From the NCBI GenBank assembly GCA_932521035.1, contig OW051495.1:7998001-8062000 (forward strand): DNA of 64,000 nt. Reading direction: 5' to 3'. Origin of the DNA: Oscheius dolichura (lineage: Eukaryota; Nematoda; Chromadorea; Rhabditida; Rhabditidae). The translations under genes and the position numbers were made by a program. The first letter of the stretch is position 1. Each line of letters starts with the position of its first letter. This document shows, in pieces, positions 10,810 through 22,700 of the stretch. The notes beneath the pieces are model-generated. The model was not told where the DNA came from, did no database searches, and saw only the letters and a program-made list of their open reading frames with translations.

Positions 10810-12130
10810 ATGGACTGGCTGACTGTCTTCGATCCCCATCCTCTGGGTTATCAGATCTGCTTGCATACCATTACTGTAATCTCAACACCCATTTTCTTCT
10901 TGGGACTCTATTGTGTACTGTGGCATTCGCCTAAAACTACAAATAAGTCGTTTCAACGATTATTAGGGTCCAGCCTGGCATTGTAAGTGGTTTCCTAAAT
11001 TTCCGCCTCACAAGAATATCCTCATTTCAGCAGTTTTGTCTCTCAGTTTACCATCTCCACCGGGACAGCCCCGGTTCTTGTTCTTCCTATGACTGGCGGC
11101 TATCCTCTTGGGTTCTTTCAATATCTCGGTATACCCACTACGATCCAGCTGGTTATGGTATTCCATGCTGTTTGTGCTGTAATACTCTTCACTCTATTAT
11201 TATTTTTCAACCGTCATCACATTTTGGCCCCGCTGCCTGCAGTCTTTAATTATTTATTCATAATAGTAGCAGTCTTGATGACTGTAGTCATTCCGTTTAT
11301 TATTAATACTCTTCTTTTGGTAAATGTGGACCCACCTAATGATAAACAGCATTTTCTGAAAGTAAGTTCAGGTTCCAAGATGAAAATACGATCGTTGACG
11401 CACAGAAGAAATTTCTCAGAATATGTCGTACATTTTTGATCAGATTTTCGCTCATTATTAATTCAATACTTCTAACATAGAGAATCCCACGGGAAAGTAA
11501 TGTAAACAGCAACATTTCAGAAATATCCCGAATTGTGCAATAAAATCCCCAATTTTTGGGAGGATGTGGTCCTTATGATCGATCCTTCCCGCAATAAAAT
11601 GATAATTTATGTCAATTCCTTTTATTTGATCATGGTTAATTTTGCTATCATCTGTATAGCATTCTTCGTTAGCCGGATAAAATTTCATTTAAATACAAAT
11701 TCCATGTCGGCTACTACGAAGGCCCTACACAGAGCCTTTGTTAAGACCTTGATCGTCCAGGTAAAATAGATTTTAATAAGGGAATTTCTTTTTCTAGTCG
11801 TCTGTTCATTATATTCTGATACTTATTCCATCCGCTGGAATGATGGCTTGCTTTCTTTTTGAAATTCAACTTCCCGGGCTGTCCACCTTTGTTTTCACAT
11901 TCCTCGCTCTCTCTGACCCCTGTGGTATTGTAGCCCTAATCGCGTCTAACAAAGAATATCGAAAGACTACAAGACATTTAATATGTAAGTGGCCAAAGGG
12001 CATACATTGTGATATTGCAGGTAATTCAAAGAACAAACTGACCCAACTGGCTCATATCCATACAGAAGTCTCCTCCGTTTTGGTAATACCCGCTCCACAA
12101 ATACAGAAGAAACGCAGCGCCCCCTTATGA
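10810..12130 (+). CDS. Chemoreceptor, srh-type 7TM GPCR (intact)
   Basis: Exons 10810-10982, 11031-11361, 11521-11760, 11798-11984 and 12021-12130; 1041 nt, 346 residues. The last small intron (36 nt, a multiple of three) could be retained without breaking the frame. Seven hydrophobic segments are visible. Landmarks match the nematode Srh family: an extracellular start, L-G-x-Y-C-V-L-W-x-S-P-K-T-T at the end of TM1, Y-P-L-G-F-F-Q-Y-L-G-I-P in the second extracellular loop region, L-F-F-N-R-H after TM4, a conserved A-L-H-R-A-F cytoplasmic stretch before TM6, and L-S-D-P-C-G near TM7 with N-K-E-Y-R after it. It probably acts in sensory cilia. Broken copies lie at 12756 and 14362. Confidence 0.85.
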
Positions 12131-12279
12131 TACCTCATAAATCCTTTTCAACTATTGTTGAGAGAACATTTTTCTGCGTAATGATAAATATGGGAGATTT
12201 CTGATCGGTTCATAGGTTACCTCTTGTTTTCCTTGCCGTCTTCATGGTCACTCACTTTTTCAGTCTACCTTTGCCAAAA

Positions 12280-12629
12280 ATGAAACCAGTCGTTTGTTTT
12301 CTCTGTCTAGTCGTCTTTCTTTCTATTCCTACACCAATTGAAAGGTAAGAAAAAGTTTCTGTTTCCAAATATTCAGCTCGATGACAATATTTATTAAACA
12401 ACTCGGTGGAGCATTCATCATATTGAATGGAATAGACGAGGAGGCCAAAGTAGAAGATGTTAAGAGAAAAATAGAAGAGAAAAGGGATCTCCCTTTCGAG
12501 GATATAAATCTGCTGTGCATGAATGGACCAACTGGTAGACGAATAGAAGACGGCCACAAGTTATCAGAATACGATATTCACGATGGTGACTCCCTGTCTA
12601 TTATGTTAATACACAAAGAAAACCAATGA
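12280..12629 (+). CDS. Secreted ubiquitin-like protein (copy 3)
   Basis: Exons 12280-12344 and 12377-12629 around a 32-nt intron, among the shortest here; 105 residues. Residues 1-22 are a signal peptide (MKPVVCFLCLVVFLSIPTPIES). The rest is a ubiquitin fold: M-T-I-F-I-K-Q-L-G-G start, a V-K-R-K-I-E-E-K helix, then G-R-R-I-E-D-G-H-K-L-S-E-Y-D-I and a final strand ending at H-K-E-N-Q. No diglycine terminus, so processing and conjugation are unlikely. The intron falls right after the signal peptide as in the 1914 gene, which supports common descent, but the sequence is strongly diverged. It lies between srh-type receptor copies and a fragment of it recurs at 14004, so it seems to have been duplicated together with them. 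Confidence 0.85.
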
Positions 12630-12755
12630 AATATGTCAAATTCCTCTATTTTACTTTCTCGTCGCCAGACCAATGATCACACGGTCTCTAGGAAGGATAG
12701 GGAGGGGGGTGGGGTTTCACCAACATCATATGGTGGTTCCGTTGCCAACGGCGCT

Positions 12756-13472
12756 AGTTATCTTGCCGTGGGAATAGGACTCATTGCGGCAACGATTGTT
12801 CCATTTATTATGCATTGTATTCTCATTGCAAATTTGAATCCGATCAAGGATAAAAATTACTTCTGATCTGTAAGGTTTTCTAAAAAGCCCGCTATTAAAG
12901 AATCCGATTACATCATAATTTCATCCTAACACTTTCTAGAAGTTCCCTCAAATCTGCAACAAAATACCCCATTTTTGGGATGATGCAGTCCTTGTGATTA
13001 ATCCTTCTCGCAACAACACGTTCATCTACTCACTCTGCTTTTATTTGTTACTAGCAAATGCGAACCCTCTTTATTATTATATTCTATGTAATTTGGATAC
13101 GGTTCCACTTGAATACGAAGGCAATGCCACCAGCTACCCGAGCCATGCATAGGAGTATTGTAAGGGCTCTAGTCATACAGGTTGATTAGGCATAAAAAAG
13201 AAGAAATATATTTTTTTTCTAGACGTCAGTTCATTATTTACTTTTGTTACTTCCATCTGCTGTAATACTGGCCTGTTGCCTTTTTGAAATTTCTCTTCCT
13301 GGTGAGAAAAGAGAGCGCATGTTTATTAAATAAGAAAGTTTTAGGATTGTCAAGTATCTCTTTCATTCTCGTGGCTCTATCTGACCCTTATGGTATCACG
13401 GCGATGGTTTTATCACACAAAGAGTATCGTAAATTTGATTTTTTCGTAAAATCATCCACTTCCAGGAGATAA
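12756..13472 (+). pseudogene. Truncated srh-type receptor pseudogene
   Basis: Only the 3' half of an srh gene is present, starting within TM5 (P-F-I-M-H-C-I-L-I). Matching exon pieces are at about 12756-12860, 12942-13179, 13223-13300 and 13344-13472. A TGA sits at the end of the first piece (F-TGA just before the donor). The second piece carries a one-base insertion near 13058 relative to the copy at 15349, which puts A-N-P-L-Y-Y-Y out of frame. The 5' half, with the start and TM1-4, is missing. Not functional. Confidence 0.8.
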
Positions 13473-14003
13473 ATCTGCTAAATGGGTCTTTGAACTAAAG
13501 CTGATCTGTTGTCTAGCTACTTCTCATAATTTCACCTGCTGTCACCCACTTGGTTATTCTATTCGAATCGGAGGACCTGTGTACTTATTAGTACTTTTTG
13601 AAGTGTATGGAACAAGCGTTCTCAGGTGAGAGCTCTCGCCCGGTGACACCCCGCTTGATACAGGCAATTTCAATAAAATAGCCAGGTGGTGCAGAGCATC
13701 TGAGCGAGAGAACTGAAAGAATGTTCCAGGAAAATCCCCTCCTTTTCCTACCTCTAAAAAAACAACAATACAGTAACCCTGCAGGGCTCACCTGAGAATT
13801 ACTAAACAAAACAGAGAACAAACAGGAGCAAAGATAAGAAGCCGACGTCTGTAGAAGGTGGAACGACAGTCCTGAAAAATAAGTGTGAACGGGTGAAAAA
13901 ACGGAAGGCCCATGTTCGCTAGGAAACTGCCATAATACCTCTGTATACAGCTCTCTTCCGTCAGAAGCACAGTACCTCCCCCTCATCATGCCAATGATCA
14001 CAT
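13473..14003. other. Intergenic inside the duplicated srh/ubiquitin-like block
   Basis: A 137-codon open frame on the minus strand (14001-13588) has no recognisable motif or splice support and I do not call it a gene. The stretch separates the receptor remnant from the ubiquitin-like remnant. Confidence 0.35.
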
Positions 14004-14070
14004 GAATAGAAGATGGCCATAGGTTATCGGAATACGATATTCATTATGGTGACTGTATGTTAGTGCATTA
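14004..14070 (+). pseudogene. Remnant of a ubiquitin-like gene (C-terminal part)
   Basis: Encodes R-I-E-D-G-H-R-L-S-E-Y-D-I-H-Y-G-D followed by V-H and a stop. This matches the same part of the gene at 12280 (I-E-D-G-H-K-L-S-E-Y-D-I-H-D-G-D). The signal peptide and first half of the fold are absent. It is left over from duplication of a receptor plus ubiquitin-like unit. Confidence 0.75.
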
Positions 14071-14361
14071 AGAGGAAAAAGGAATGAAGTAATGTTTAAA
14101 CCATGACATCCATTTGATTCCACCTGCTGTCGCCGTTTCATCGACCTCCCGCTCAACCGATCGCAGGAAGGGCGGGGGGTTTGTTGCCATTTCCGGAAGA
14201 ATTGTTTAACTACTAGTCAAAATTCCGTTCAAATTTCATCGTTTCGAATCACCTGGTTTTATCTATAATGGAGCTTTACTCAGAAAGCTTACTCATTTCA
14301 TTAGGGATAAAGCAAACTTCATTTATAAAGCAGCCGTCTGTAACACACGCCACTGTTTCGA

Positions 14362-15552
14362 ATGGATTGGTTGGCAGTCTTCGATCCTAACCCATTGTGG
14401 TATCGAAACTGTTTGTATACGATAGCCCTACTCGCTACACCGATATTCATTTTGGGTATCTATTGTGTATTTTGGCGGTCACCAAAGACTACAAATAAGA
14501 CATTTAAGCGGCTGTTGGGCGTCAGTATTGTGCTGTAAGTGAACATTTCCTTTGGTATAATATTCTTTGTTTTTCAGTAGTTACGTCTGTCAACTAACCA
14601 TTTCTCTCGCAACAGCTCCCGTTGTCGGCTACTATCCTCTCGGTTTTCTACAATACTTGGGTATTTCTCAAGCTGTCCAATTGGTTACGATTATTCCTAT
14701 CATAGCTCTTTCAATACTTTTTACCTCCATATTATTTTTTCATCGGCATCAAATCATATCTCCGATGCCGCCGTGGTTTGGCTATCTTGGCACAGTAGAA
14801 GTAGTTCTGGGGGCCACGCTTGTACTGTTTATTCTACATTGTATTCTCATGACAAAATTAGAATCTATTAAGGATAAAAATAATAGGCAGATCTCTGTGT
14901 GTGTGTCTGTCTGTCTGTAAGACCTGTCGTTTGTTCAGTTCGACGGTCAAAAGCAGACAGTTAGAGAAGCAGAAAGTTTCGACCGTTTGACCTTTTTCGA
15001 CGGCCAACTGTTAATTGACCGTCTAATTTGAATCCGGCAAGAAAATGACTAGAGACCGGTGCAAGATCGTCTCGCTGGGCGGGGGAGCCGACGCTGGAGG
15101 AGAGGAGCCAAGCACGGTCAAGCCGAGGGCGCCGAAGGCGCCCGTTACGGCTTGTTAAGGATAAAAAGTACTTCCTAACTGTAAGTTTTTAGACCACAAT
15201 TAAAAAGAGCAAGTCCAAACTTGTTAGCACACGAACTTTTTCGTTAGCCCATCAAATTTACTTCCGAATGCTAATAATTTACAGAAATTCCCCCCAAGTC
15301 TGCAACAAAATACCTCATTTTTGGGATGATTCAGTCCTTATGATTAATCCTTCTGTCAGCAACTGGTTCTTCTACACACTCATTTATTATCTGCTACTAG
15401 CAAATGCTGCAGTCTGTGTTATTGTATTCTATATATTTCGAATACGCTTCATCTTGAATACAAAAGCAATGTCACCAATTACCCGAGCCACGCATAGGAG
15501 TATTGTAAGGGCTCTAGTCATGCAGGTGTATTCAATTATGCAAAAGAATTGA
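14362..15552 (+). pseudogene. srh-type receptor broken by an insertion
   Basis: Exon 1 (14362-14534) is the same 173 nt as in the intact gene at 10810 and starts M-D-W-L-A-V-F-D-P. Exon 2 starts at 14578 and runs through the Y-P-L-G-F-L-Q-Y-L-G loop, F-F-H-R-H and TM5 to I-K-D-K. There the frame enters a 274-bp insertion (14881-15154) and stops. After the insertion the exon resumes with K-D-K-K-Y-F and a normal donor at about 15181. Exon 3 (15285-15525) begins with an extra C in a C6 run, a frameshift. The final exon is unrecognisable. The gene looks recently killed. Confidence 0.8.
14881..15154 (-). mobile_element. SINE-like insertion with 13-bp target duplication
   Basis: The segment is flanked by TTAAGGATAAAAA at 14868-14880 and 15155-15167 and interrupts a receptor exon. 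Its right end is a long hairpin (about 15120-15152) with the core GGGCGCC-GAA-GGCGCCC. Its left end is a CTGT/GT microsatellite. Read on the minus strand it starts with the hairpin, has a possible B-box-like GGATTCAAATT in the middle, and ends in a CAGA/CA tail. That layout, with a 13-bp duplication, fits target-primed retroposition of a short non-coding element. The SINE label is inference. Confidence 0.65.
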
Positions 15553-15578
15553 CAGTCTACTGGTTTATGCTACTTCCA

Positions 15579-15625
15579 GCTATGGCAATTGGTTGACAGC
15601 GTTTGATCCTGGTTTACCAAACCCT
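15579..15625 (+). pseudogene. Fragment of an srh first exon
   Basis: Reads N-W-L-T-A-F-D-P, matching the start of the srh-type genes here (M-D-W-L-T-V-F-D-P). It is joined directly to the decayed tail of the previous copy and shows that a further tandem copy once began here. Confidence 0.5.
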
Positions 15626-16737
15626 AGCCAAAAAACAAAAAAAAACCAAGGAAATATCGACTGCTTTCTATCAAGTTTACCAGTTTCAACTGGCGAATCC
15701 GGTCAAATCTGAAGCCACTCCGCTTTCATTCAGTCTTCCGCTTCTTTTCTCCTTGGCTGGTCGTCTCCTTCGTTTCTCCTGGCTGTTGCTGCTCGTCAGG
15801 TCGTTATTTTCTGCTACTTTTTGCTACTTTGAAACTTTGAAATCAACGAGTGCGGGCCCTTCGCGGCCGGCGCTCTCTGTCGCGCCTCTTGTTCCGTCCT
15901 AGGAACCGACAGAATAGGGCGCTGTGAGTTCCCATCTCACGTAAAATTGCGTCTCCCGTTGATTCGGGTCTTCTTTTTGATCTAAAACTTCGGGTTAGTA
16001 GGGACGATGCCAATAGGACAGCTTGTGAGAGTATCCGCCTCCTCACAGCAGCCTAACCTTTGACTTTTTGGTCGAAGAAGGTGTTCTGGCCCGTTTCCCG
16101 GCTAGTCAGGCCCACGTCTACCACAGCGGTGTTTGGCTCCGTGGTGGCTTGACGACCAAAATGGAAACTGGAAGTCACTGAAAACCTGTATGATTCTTTT
16201 TGACAAAATCCATTTCTAATAAGTTTTTCTTCAACTCGATTCTTATTGTCTCGCTGTTGGTTTTTTTTATAACGTTCTCCTGATTTCAAAGTTTTAACCC
16301 ATTAATTTCCATGGGTTCAAAAATGAACCTTTTTTGCCTTGCGCCTCTCGCCTTCTACTATGGGAATCCTCACTGCGACGCTCTCAAACTGAAGAAATTA
16401 GTTCTCCTAGAAGACGGCGAGAGGCGCTATCGAATGAATCTACTCTCGTCTTGCTGTAAACTCGGCCCTTGGAAAAGTATTTTACAGGAAAAGAATTTTT
16501 TGAAATAAGAAATTCGGGCAAAAATGGGAGTAGCAGAAAAGAACGACCAGACGGGCAGCAACAGCCAGGAGAAATGAATAAGACGACTGATCCAGGTAAA
16601 AACAAGAGAAAGACTGAATGAAAACGGAGTGGCTTCGGTTTCGACGGGATTCGGCTGTTTAAATTGGTAAACTTGACAGAAAGCGGTTGATATTTCTCTG
16701 TTTTCTACTTTTTGACTAGAATTCGGTAAAATTGACA
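15612..16737. mobile_element. 1.1-kb element with about 210-bp inverted repeats
   Basis: Left arm about 15612-15830 and right arm about 16520-16737 are inverted copies. One matched block in both is AAGTTTACCA (15682 region and its complement at 16665). Another is TTTCTCCTGGCTGTTGCTGC (15771) and its complement around 16560. The centre also holds a smaller palindrome around GCGCCTCTCGCC (16338 and 16413). No transposase-like frame is visible, so it is a non-autonomous foldback or MITE-type element. Arms are diverged, so it is not recent. Confidence 0.7.
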
Positions 16738-19700
16738 GGAGGGTCTGACAATTGATGGGATTCAGGGCACTTCTTTTAAATTTTCACCGCCATTAGGCGT
16801 ACTGGCTAGCTTTATACTATAGTACTAGTACATAAACGGCCAATAAAATATGTAAATCCACCCATATTACCTCTCCAATGCCCTAAAAATAGCGGCTATC
16901 CGGTTGCAATTTGATCCGGTCCGATGGACATCCGTGAAAGCTTACGCTTCACACCGCCTATAACAACAACTAATTTTCTTTTTTAAATTGTTTTCAGACC
17001 GCGAATTGGACAATACACGGAGAGAGAGCGGGACGCCTGGGGAGACAAATTTACATCTTTTAATTTCTTGACCTTTCCTATTGACACGTTAAAGTACCAT
17101 GATCATATTTCCTTGGAGTGCCAGGCCCTTTTCCCCTTCCTTCTCAATTGTTTACAACCCGATTCTGTGTAGATACCAGGAAGTGGGCGTCCTAGAACGA
17201 TTTCTCTTTTATAGACATGGGTTTGAGTTATTCATTATAAAAACAGTCTATTTTTAATCGTTGTTAAAGGTCTAAACGCTGTAAAATAGTCCAAAAATAA
17301 TGATCTACGTGAGCTTATCCAGATTTTCTTGTTTTTCTCCCTTCCATTTGCTTCCTCTGACCTGGCAGGACTGATTGCCCGCAAGTCAACTGTTCCAATC
17401 CACCCACAACTCAAAGTTCCGACCCTCGACCTTCTTGTTTTCCACCAACTTCTTTTGTTTCGTTTGATCTTTAGCTTTCACAATTCCCAAACGGATGTTC
17501 GTTAGCTATCAGAAGAGGAGATCTTAATTCTGTTGGTCTGTGTTCAACCCAATAATTAGGGCAGAGGGTACAATGATCACTATGAACAATGGCCAGCAGG
17601 GAGACCAAGAGAGGTTTCAATTTCCTCTGATACTCATAGAAAACGCGAATGGGACTCATCTTTTGCGACTATGTTCTGCACTTTTTTCTTGTTCGTAGAC
17701 ACATTTCACAGCCACTTCGGCGGGAGAGTATATCTCTTCTTTTTATGTTTCTCTCCCTCCCGTGAACATGCGAACGACAGGCGATTACAGCCCGGACGTA
17801 AAGAGGCGCCGACGAGAAGACACCTGCCCCCTCCTGAGCCACGAGTATGAGTGATGGGGAGAGGGAGTGCTTTGCCGTGAAGCCGCGGTTATATTTGTAA
17901 TTTTTAGTCCGGGTTCTTTGTTCTCCGCTGGTGGTTCGGTTGAGCTGCTGATGGCGCCATTATTCTCAACCTTTGAATAAGCTCGATTTTATTAAAAATT
18001 CGCTATCGTAACGTGTGTTTCAGGCGAGAGCTCCTGCTTCATTTAGACGATTACTGTAATCCAATAAGTCTAGAAATTTGGCCTTTATGATACATTTCGC
18101 TGCCAGGCCTTCTCTTCCACTAAAAATTAGTTACCGTAGCCCCTGAACTAGGAACTTTGTTACTTCTCTTTTTATTCAAATTACCGTAACCCAGATTTCA
18201 CTCTCTTCCTGTTTTTTTCAAACCTTTTTGATCCAGACAACTTCTCCCTCACCACCCCCTGTTTTTTACGACTTGTTACCTACAAGACACACTTCGTCAT
18301 TACGATGTTTGAGTGTTCAAAAAGTTAGCCTGCTCTGTGAGCCAGGAGAAACCCATTGCCCCTGTCAGAAAGGTGACAGCTAAACGGATATCCGATCAAA
18401 GGACTCACTTCACGGATGACAATCTTTGACGTCGGCGAAGAGAGAGCTTTGTGACCTGTTAAAAAGAGAGAGACACATTCCATCACAGACGGCTGTACAT
18501 ACTCAACGACAGAAAGAAAAACAAAAAGACAGAAGAATGACAGGAGTGTCTGTCAGCTCGTCATAGCTTTTCTTCTTCTTCTTGAGCCATAAACATAAAC
18601 AACCTAATAGCACCTATAAGATGAAAGGGAGGGAAGGAAGTACTGGGCAGGGTTGTACGAAACTCCTGTTCCGTCTTTTCCTAATTGAGGTTTTCCTTTC
18701 CGTCCTGTTTATCAGAAAGTTCTGTGCTAAACTTCCCGCTTTCGGCGTTTTTGGGAAGCAGAAGATCATAAACAGGAAGAACCCAGAATTCGGGGTGCAC
18801 TGGACCGAACTGCAGTTCCCGTCCTGAAGTTCTCTGTTTTCATGTTGGAGATCTCTCTCATTCCCTGTTCCTTATTTTTAGGAGGATAAATTCTTGCCCC
18901 AATTGAAAAGCCTCCTTCTCCCAGCTCTAATACGGGAGTACCAATTACTCTTTCCTGTTCTCGTTTGTTTGGGGTATAAATATTATTTGTGACGAATTCA
19001 AGTTCCGCTCTATTCTGAATATAAATTTATGACGTTTTTAAGAGAAAGAAGAAGGAGGATAGGCCAATCAACAGGAAATAGAGGTGAGCAGCTCCTCCTT
19101 CCCCTCTCCTTCCAATCCCTGGCTTCAATTGTTTGTTTTTGGGTGGATCTCGGATGTTTCATGTTTCCAGCATGGCTCTAGAATGACGACGATTACACCT
19201 TCATTTGCAGGAGAAATGAAATGAAAGCTGCGAATCTAAAGTAAACCTTAAATGCGGAGGAAAGTCTCTCCACGCTTCTTTAAAAGGCGGTCATTGGAGT
19301 CTGAGAGTCCTGTTTCCTTTTCGTTCTCTTCGAATTCTTTTTATAAAAGCCACAATTCTTTCCCTACCTCCTCCCCCTCTTTCCTTCTACACGTAACATT
19401 TCCAAGTCGTTCGCTTCCTCTCTCGATTTTTGATATTGCTTTGTTGTTGTGATCTAATCCATCTACTCCCCCAACAACCTTGCCGACAGCTGTTCACACC
19501 TTTATACTTTCCGATCTGATCAGATCACTTCGTTTTTTCTCTCTATTAGATCGCTCTCTTGGAATTACCAAAGATCAGAGTTTTGATGATTCCTGGTCGG
19601 ATTAATTATTCAACCGGTCTAAAGGCATGCCCAGAGGGATCTCTTTATTCCGCATGATGGATGGCCGACAATCGGCTGTTTTTGAACCAGCGAACTGTGT

Positions 19701-22700
19701 CCAGGGCCAGAATTCAATAGTCGAAAAAGCAAGCTCTTCGCCATAATTCTATCCGCAAGTTGACCGCATAGTTTTAACGTTAGATATTCACTCAAAGAAT
19801 GACAAACCTCTCCGGGTCACGTGACCTGATATTTTGATTGATAGGGTGGTCTCATGGCAGTAGGCGTGTTTATTAAGAGCACCTTCAGGACAGCTATATT
19901 TATCAGAACTTTAGGTGGTGGGAGGGAGGTGGTCCCCACCGTAACCTCAGAAAGCCCCCTTTTGACAATCATCCCCTTCACTACAAACAGTAACTAACTG
20001 TTCTAGGTGCCTTCCTCGGACTACACCGGCATTTTTGCTCACAATGGAAATAACTCCCTAAGAGCTTCCCAACAGGAGAGATATTTCATGGATCTGGCCA
20101 ACAGATGAATACAGGGAGCTTGGCTGTTAATCCGATATTTTGAGCTCTCATTACCCAACGAATCCCCTTATTATCCATAAAAAGTCTTTATTTTTCCCGG
20201 TGCCTGCCAAAAACACCCTTGTCAACCCTTACAACAATTTGCTGTCAAGAAAGGCCATTGTCTTTATCTACCTAAAAATGCCCCCCTGTTTTTCCTTTTA
20301 CAATCCTTCACGATTATTCCCTGCTCTCCCCCTCATAATGATCCTTCCTGGTGCCTCTTTTGCTCTAATTGCATCCATATAGCAGTAGCACTAGTAGCTT
20401 TCCTTCTTTCTCTCTCTCTCGGCGATGTCGTAAACTGCCGTTGTTTTTGGTTCCGTTTTCCTGGTGAGACTACTTTCAACTTCTACTGCTGTTTGGTGGC
20501 TAATAACTAGAGGAATGTTGTGGGATTACTGTAGATTACCCTGCCCCATTTGCAGCGGAAACCTTCCCCCGGCTCAAAGAGAGAAAGAGGTATCATTGAC
20601 TGAAATGTTTGCAGTCCGGCTAACAGGAAAATCTTAGGTTTCACTTCGTGCGCCATCCAAGCTTAACAGCTGGTTGAAACAAGGCCATTTTCCTCCAGGT
20701 TTTGCCCTTTAGCACTCTGTTTGTTATTCTCCACACCCTTGTAGTCCTAGCTACCGTAACCTCTTCTTCTTGATGATGTTTTCTTGATACGAGAAAAGAA
20801 AATAGACAAATACGCTTCTGATTGACAGATTTATCACAATATATCTATCATTAGGTGATGCTTTTTCTCCGGGGCTAGACGGGCCTCTTTCCGTAAATAA
20901 TAACACTTGATCTCGTCGGCTAATAAGGGTCAGTATTGCCCAATCATGCTAGCCGAGCTTAGTAATAATTTTCTCAAAGTACGGTGTATGAAATTACGGT
21001 GAGATTCGTAATATATGGGATGTCAACAGCCGTGTCTTACAAGAGCTCGGTGGATTAAATTTCCACTTCTAGTCTATTACAGATCAAATGATACACTCCG
21101 CATTTTCGCATTTTGCACATTTAGCGCCCCCTTTAAAAAAATAGAAAAAATGGATTCACAAACTGTTCCGTTATTTTAAAACTAGGGCTTTAAATGAGGC
21201 TAACTATTCGCTTCGGGACTTCCAGGCCAAAATATTGCTATAGCCTACAATCTAGATCTTTTCCCATTTCCTTGATCACATTTAAATGTTTAGAATACAG
21301 CTCGTTTCTTGTTAGGAGTACTGTAATCTCAACTCTTGTCATTTCTTAGGTCCTGAACGGAATCTACTATCTCAACACTATTTTCTCTTTCCCTCTCTAA
21401 AGAATCATTTCCCTGGCTGTTGTTCAATCTGTGGCTCACACCTCAAGGATGAGCCGATCCATTCCGCTCGTGTTTGCAGCTGTGTGAGGTCATTTTTCCA
21501 CCTCGTTTTGCAAAATGAGAACTTGTCAAATAAGAACACTTCCTCTATTCCAAACTGGGGTGTTTTCCCTTTCCATACTGTAAATATTCCTAATTGGATT
21601 AAAACAGGCCAGTGTTCCTTTTCCTCTGGAAAGCGAGCAACAATTTAGGGACGAATTTTTGTTGCTGGATCAAACATCGTGCTTTGGGACGTTCCCCCTC
21701 CAGTATACGAAAAGGGGAGGGATCACTAATTAGGACATGGCGGATGACATTTGTTGTTTATCGTCCTCAAAAAATTTGATTCCAAAAGTGTTCTCTCCTC
21801 CTGTGTCTTGTTATGATCTACACCTCATCAGGGATCATGTCTCGACGGCTGCGGAGGAGGCCCTCACTCTTCGGACTCTAGTGAAGAAGAAACACGTCGG
21901 GTCTTTACGAAGAGCTTAGTAGACATATTTTTGTCCACCATGTTCCCACTAACGAGTAGGAAACAAGAGGAGTACTTTCTTGTTTGTCTGCGCACTAGTT
22001 CTTTTCATTCCTTTCCGTTTGCTGAAAAAGTTGTATCCTTTCCTTTCCTTCAAAACAAGCATACTGCTAATTGTCCCCGGGGCAACCCTTTCCCAGGGGA
22101 ACGAGCTGCTTCTGCTAACTGCTGACTTTCTTTACAGATTCTCTTGTACTTGGAAAATGCTCCATCAAGAAAAATATCCGCCCCAGGGGGAAATCTATCT
22201 GGAATACGTATACTTATTAGTACTTTTATCAGTTCATGTCATTGCCTATGGAGAAGATGAAAAGAACATGGCTCATTTTCTGTGAAAATAAAGCTGTGAC
22301 TACAGGCTACAAAGCCTTTTTCTCAATTTTCACCCCGCATTCGCACAGAAAACGGTCGAATTTCATCCTGTCTTGGAAAAATTGAGACCAGTCGCTCGTT
22401 TGGCGAAAATTAAGCTTGCAATCCTAATCCGGCTACAGTAATCTTTCAGTATCGGTCTCTCTTTGTTAAATTTTTGGCTCAACAATGAACATTACCAGAC
22501 AGACTCGCTGAACAGCCCAGACGTGATTATGAATACCTGGAACCTGACAAAAAATGGCCTGACGACCTCAGCTGTTGAAAGACCCCTGCTGTACCTTGTT
22601 CTCCCTCTCACCACCTTCTCCCTCTATCTCTCTTCTTTTGTGAAATATAATCCGCCCAAAATTCCGGGTTATTACTGCAACGAAAACCCGTGTTCTCTTC

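Noticed and set aside
13588-14001. 137-codon minus-strand frame
   Set aside because: No motif and no splice support; lies among pseudogene remnants.
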